Assembly: GCA_910583935.1 (NCBI GenBank)
Contig: CAJTZM010000019.1
Location: 1-35,347 of the forward strand
Length of the DNA stretch: 35,347 nucleotides
Direction: 5' to 3'
Source: an uncultured Oscillospiraceae bacterium
GTDB lineage: Bacteria; Bacillota; Clostridia; Oscillospirales; Ruminococcaceae
Position 1 is the stretch's first letter; each line of letters begins with the position of its first letter. Position numbers and translations under genes: made by a program. The notes beneath the pieces were generated by a model, which was not told the origin of the DNA, searched no databases, and worked only from the letters and a program-made list of their open reading frames with translations. Shown here piece by piece: positions 32,136 to 35,347 of this stretch.

Positions 32136-32232
32136 CCCCGCGGAGGATTCCGCCGTAAATTTGTTTTCATCCCTGCCCGGGGCGATGCGCGCAGCGCCGG
32201 ACAGGGTTTGGAAAAAATATTTATTTTAAAAA

Positions 32233-32293
32233 CAGCCGTTGTCCGTTAGGTTCAGATCAGGACGCTGAAACTGGATATCGGCTGGCATGGAGG
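32233..32293 (+). promoter_or_regulatory. CsrA-type hairpin over the flagellin ribosome binding site
   Basis: The inner stem TTCAG (32251-32255) / CTGAA (32265-32269) shows the loop ATCAGGACG with GGA exposed. The outer stem CAGCCG (32233-32238) / CGGCTG (32279-32284) ends a few bases before the Shine-Dalgarno GGAGG (32289-32293). A second GGA lies at 32273-32275. Two GGA sites, one over the SD, match the B. subtilis hag leader. Confidence 0.6.
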
Positions 32294-32300
32294 TATTACA

Positions 32301-34358
32301 ATGGGAATGGTCGTAAGAACAAACACAATGGCACTGAACGCGTACCGCCAGCTGGGTATGAACAACAGCGCGGTATCTAAATCTCTGGAAAAGCTGTCTT
32401 CCGGCTTCCGCATTAACCGCGCTGGCGACGACGCTGCCGGCTTGGCCATCAGCGAGAAGATGAAAGCGCAGATCAAGGGCTTGGAGACTGCTTCTGCCAA
32501 CGCGCAGGACGGCATCAGCCTGATCCAGACCGCTGAGGGGAACCTCAACGAAGTGCACGACATGCTCAACCGTATGGTAGAGCTGGCTTCCAAATCCGCC
32601 AACGGCACCTACACTTCTCAGGAGCGTAAAGCGCTGCAGGATGAGGTTAACTCTCTGCTTTCCGAAATCGATCGTATCAGCCAGTCCGCTAACTTCAACG
32701 GCACTAAGCTGCTGGATGGCACCATGGGACTGAACAACGACGCGATTAGTATCGGTGCTTCTGCCGCAGCGACTACCGCTGGCGAGAAGGCCATCACCAC
32801 TGGCGTTACAGTTGCTGATGACCACGTCAGCGGCGAGGCTTCGCAGGTTGCACCGCAATTCACCGTTGATTTCTCTGAATATTCTGCTCAACTGAAGTCT
32901 AAGACTACTACGGCAGGTACGGCTTCTGTTAAATTGACTACTAGTGCTGGCGATGATATTCAAGTATATACTGGTGGCGCATGGAACGATGCTTCGGTTA
33001 CGCTTAACGCGGCAACCACCGCGGGTGACAATGTTGCAGTAGACGCGAGTGACATTCAAGGTCTCTTTGCAGATAATGCCATCGTTAAGATTGGCAATGA
33101 TGCTTACAAAGTGTCTGATTCTGCTAACGGTAAGGTAACCTTTACCTGGCAGGGTACTGCAAAAGCGGATGGTACTGCCGATACCACTGCGAAAGTAACA
33201 GATGCTACCTGGACACCTGTTGGCTCTGTAACCGTTGGAATTACTGGCGATGGTAAGGAGGTGGAGGCAACCGCTACACTGGATGCAGGCAAACGTGCTG
33301 ACTGTGATGTTACAAAGGTTAATGACCCGGTTGTGGGCGCGGATAAAAAACGTGCTGGCGCGAGTTTGACCCTGACGGCTGATATGATAAAAGACGGCGC
33401 GAAGCTGAAAATCGGCGACACAACCTTTACTTTCAGTGCTTCTGCAACGGCTAACGGCACCCAGGCGAATGATGGAGACGATGTAACCATCAGCATCAAA
33501 GGCGTTAAGGCTGAAAATTTGCTTCAGTATGCGAGTGAGCAGCTTTCTAACTTCACTGCGAAAGTGACCCATGATAAAGATGGTGCCAATGAACTTACGC
33601 ACACCTTCGCTATCAACCGTGAAGGTACTAGCGCGATCCATATTGATGAGGTTCCTGGTGCCACTGATCCTACGTATGCTGGTTTCACTAAGACCGAGTT
33701 GCAGGGCGCGTTCAAGCAGATCACTGAGGCTTCTAACGCTAACACCAAGATCACTTTGAATGACAACGATGCGCTGGCCAACAAAGAGAAAATCCTGGTA
33801 GACGGCAAAGAGGTTGAATTTGCAAAGGGCAAAGATGCTGCTGAAACGCTGAATAACATCAAGACCGCTTTGGGTAACGGTTATAATGTTACGATCAATG
33901 GCAACGATTTGACCATCGCTGCGAAAACTGCTACTGCCGCTGCTCCGAAGATTGCCGGCGCCGGCTTGACTCTGCAAATCGGCGATACCGCTGACAGCTA
34001 CAACAAGATGAACGTCAAGGTTGACGATATGAGCACCACCGGTCTGGGCATCAATGGTCTGTCCATCATGAACGAAGCTTCCGCTTCCGACGCGATCGAC
34101 ACCATCAAGAACGCCATCAACACGGTTTCCAATACCCGTGCCAGCATGGGCGCTCTGCAGAACCGCTTAGAGCATACCATCAACAACCTGGATGTTGCGG
34201 TAGAGAATCTGAGCGCTGCAAACAGCCGTATCCGCGATACCGATATGGCCAAAGAGATGATGAACTACACCAAGATGAACGTACTGGTACAGTCCGCGCA
34301 GGCCATGCTGGCCCAGGCGAACCAGCAGCCGCAGTCCGTGTTGCAGCTGCTCCAGTAA
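32301..34358 (+). CDS. fliC: Flagellin
   Basis: This filament subunit has 685 residues. The conserved N-terminal D0/D1 region (to about 145: NTMALNAYRQLGMNNSAVSKSLEKLSSG..., INRAGDDAAGLAISEKMKAQ) and C-terminal D1/D0 region (about 585-685: SRIRDTDMAKEMMNYTKMNVL, ending QSVLQLLQ) are intact. The roughly 430-residue centre is a variable surface domain rich in Thr/Ala/Lys with beta-type strands and no long helix. Bacillus Hag is about 304 residues, so this is very large. Its GC is visibly lower, and its codons differ from the conserved ends, suggesting recombination or fast divergence. AGGAGG is 7 bases before the ATG. No clear sigma-28 promoter sits directly upstream; transcription from the csrA side is plausible. 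Confidence 0.97.
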   Translation: MGMVVRTNTMALNAYRQLGMNNSAVSKSLEKLSSGFRINRAGDDAAGLAISEKMKAQIKGLETASANAQDGISLIQTAEGNLNEVHDMLNRMVELASKSANGTYTSQERKALQDEVNSLLSEIDRISQSANFNGTKLLDGTMGLNNDAISIGASAAATTAGEKAITTGVTVADDHVSGEASQVAPQFTVDFSEYSAQLKSKTTTAGTASVKLTTSAGDDIQVYTGGAWNDASVTLNAATTAGDNVAVDASDIQGLFADNAIVKIGNDAYKVSDSANGKVTFTWQGTAKADGTADTTAKVTDATWTPVGSVTVGITGDGKEVEATATLDAGKRADCDVTKVNDPVVGADKKRAGASLTLTADMIKDGAKLKIGDTTFTFSASATANGTQANDGDDVTISIKGVKAENLLQYASEQLSNFTAKVTHDKDGANELTHTFAINREGTSAIHIDEVPGATDPTYAGFTKTELQGAFKQITEASNANTKITLNDNDALANKEKILVDGKEVEFAKGKDAAETLNNIKTALGNGYNVTINGNDLTIAAKTATAAAPKIAGAGLTLQIGDTADSYNKMNVKVDDMSTTGLGINGLSIMNEASASDAIDTIKNAINTVSNTRASMGALQNRLEHTINNLDVAVENLSAANSRIRDTDMAKEMMNYTKMNVLVQSAQAMLAQANQQPQSVLQLLQ

Positions 34359-34414
34359 GCCCTTCTGGTATCGTTTATCCGATTCTTACAACAAACCCCC
34401 GGACATGGGGAAGC

Positions 34415-34449
34415 GACAGGGATTGCCTTACGGCGGTCCCTGTCCTTTT
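34415..34449 (+). terminator. Terminator after flagellin
   Basis: GACAGGGA (34415-34422) pairs with TCCCTGTC (34437-34444), then C and TTTT. Confidence 0.8.
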
Positions 34450-34526
34450 GTATTCGGAACGAGACAAATCATTCCATTTTATAAAGGCCTTGGCCCGACA
34501 ACAAGGACTCGATCTTCCCCCGGACA

Positions 34527-34889
34527 TCAGTCCTCAGATGCGTACCCTTCCCCCTTCGAAAGGATCCGCACCAAACTGTTAAAATGCCGCAGCACCTCCG
34601 TTTGCTCCTCCCGCGTCAGCCTCTTCATCCATTTTAAATTGTCCAACAGCACCTTCACAATCCGTATCTGCTCTTCGTCATATTCGTCGCTCAGCAATAC
34701 CAGCGGCGATATGCCCAACCGCTTTGCGATGGATTCTACCATATCCAGCGTCAGGTTTGCTTTTCCCGCTTCTATATTTTGCAGCGTTGTTCTGCTTACG
34801 TCGATTTTCGCCGCGAACTCCACTATTGAGCTTCCCTCTATTTGCCTTATGATTATCAGGTTCTTCCGTACAGATTCGTTCATTTCCAT
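34527..34889 (-). CDS. XRE-family transcriptional regulator
   Basis: The protein has 120 residues. An N-terminal helix-turn-helix of the lambda-repressor type (SIVEFAAKIDVSRTTLQNIEAG, about 17-38) is followed by a helical C-terminal half (EEQIRIVKVLLDNLKWMKRLT) that may mediate dimerisation. The frame is open to 34943, but the ATG at 34889 is 7 bases from GAGGAGGGG. It converges with flagellin. A 9-bp inverted repeat upstream is a candidate operator for its own gene; the targets are unknown. Confidence 0.82.
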   Translation of the reverse strand: MEMNESVRKNLIIIRQIEGSSIVEFAAKIDVSRTTLQNIEAGKANLTLDMVESIAKRLGISPLVLLSDEYDEEQIRIVKVLLDNLKWMKRLTREEQTEVLRHFNSLVRILSKGEGYASED

Positions 34890-34938
34890 TTTCACGCCCC
34901 TCCTCATAACGATATTTCTTCTTCGATGGCGGGGCAAG

Positions 34939-34972
34939 GCCAATATACTTTAATATACGCTATTATATTGGC
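34939..34972. promoter_or_regulatory. Inverted repeat, candidate autoregulatory operator
   Basis: GCCAATATA (34939-34947) and TATATTGGC (34964-34972) are perfect inverted arms 16 bases apart. The arm overlaps a leftward TATAAT (34962-34967). An XRE dimer could occlude this promoter. Confidence 0.5.
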
Positions 34973-35127
34973 AATTATTATTTTAGTCTCTTTTAGACAA
35001 AATTCCCATTAAAATTGTTATTTTTCTGGTTTAAATACCTTTTTATCCTTGCAAAGATCATGATCCATTTTTCGCTCCTTCTAAAGAGTAGCGGCTAATT
35101 CGGATCGGATGTAAAATCGAAATTCCG

Positions 35128-35176
35128 CAAAAAAAGTCCTGATAAACGACTGATTTCAGTCATCTATCAGGACTTT
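35128..35176 (-). terminator. Terminator of the leftward tRNA transcript
   Basis: AAAGTCCTGATA (35133-35144) pairs with TATCAGGACTTT (35165-35176), with an inner ACTGA/TCAGT stem. Read leftward it ends in a T run (complement of 35128-35135). Confidence 0.9.
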
Positions 35177-35179
35177 CTC

Positions 35180-35254
<75 letters not shown>

Positions 35255-35259
35255 GTATC

Positions 35260-35290
35260 AAGCGCTGTACAACTTTGCTGTACAGCGCTT
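35260..35290. other. Hairpin between tRNA-Cys and tRNA-Gly
   Basis: AAGCGCTGTACA (35260-35271) and TGTACAGCGCTT (35279-35290) are perfect complements with a 7-base loop. It lies in the transcript between the two tRNAs with no T run in the leftward sense, so it is probably a processing or folding element. Confidence 0.6.
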
Positions 35291-35292
35291 TC

Positions 35293-35347
35293 TGGAGCGG
35301 GTTACGAGGCTCGAACTCGCTACCTCCACCTTGGCAAGGTGGCGCTC
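35293..35347 (-). tRNA. tRNA-Gly (GCC anticodon), 5' part cut by the window edge
   Basis: The anticodon loop TTGCCAA (complement 35331-35337) carries GCC for glycine. T arm GTTCGAGCC and encoded CCA (35293-35295) are visible. The D arm and 5' acceptor strand lie beyond 35347. Confidence 0.9.

Noticed and set aside
32156..32185. Plus-strand TAAATTTG as a sigma-28 -35 upstream of flagellin
   Set aside because: At the 11-base spacing the -10 would be GCCCGGGG, matching only three of eight positions.
32275..32282. Minus-strand GCCGATAT resembling a sigma-28 -10 box in the flagellin leader
   Set aside because: It faces away from flagellin, has no TAAA-type -35 at the right distance, and forms one arm of the leader hairpin.

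Overview
The window looks like chromosomal DNA of a motile, endospore-forming, anaerobic Clostridia (Bacillota), probably near the Oscillospirales. The reasons are a gerA-type germinant receptor operon, a CIRCE-controlled groESL operon, a flagellin gene beside csrA, a FabT/FabK-type fatty-acid operon, DUF421+DUF4363 and LytTR+DUF3021 pairs, and tRNAs with encoded CCA. The lineage is inferred from gene content only.

Layout. A tRNA-Pro(GGG) lies at the left edge. A 0.39 kb region of strong hairpins then leads into potABCD (polyamine ABC importer, + strand). A terminator shared by both directions separates this from groES-groEL (- strand, CIRCE). Next come gerAA-gerAB-gerAC (- strand), a DUF421-DUF4363 pair (+), a membrane-anchored polysaccharide deacetylase (-), an XRE regulator with a C-terminal glycine-rich repeat domain (-) divergent from a C39-like cysteine peptidase (+), and a MATE exporter (+). 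From 16.3 to 25.8 kb there is one long operon, fabT-fabH-acpP-fabK-fabD-fabG-fabF-accB-fabZ-accC-accD-accA, with a strong promoter and a FabT-like operator at its start. It encodes malonyl-CoA synthesis, the elongation cycle and the repressor. A leftward trio follows: DivIVA-like coiled coil, zinc phospholipase C-like protein, UMF1-type MFS transporter. Then come LytTR-DUF3021 (+) and an XRE membrane protein (-).

The most interesting part is 31.0-32.3 kb. A small serine recombinase is followed by a 23-bp inverted-repeat pair flanking 112 bp, then csrA and a large flagellin gene. The 112 bp contain a sigma-28-like promoter that points away from csrA/flagellin in this orientation, and the left repeat is also a leftward terminator. 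The flagellin leader has a hairpin presenting GGA in its loop just upstream of the Shine-Dalgarno, a classic CsrA site. My reading is a candidate flagellar phase-variation switch, captured in the OFF orientation, layered on CsrA translational control. Inversion itself is not shown by one sequence.

The right end holds an XRE regulator with a candidate autoregulatory operator, then tRNA-Cys(GCA) and a tRNA-Gly(GCC) cut by the window edge. The only gene-free stretch over 300 bases is 155-803. No CRISPR array, insertion sequence, rRNA or clear prophage was seen.
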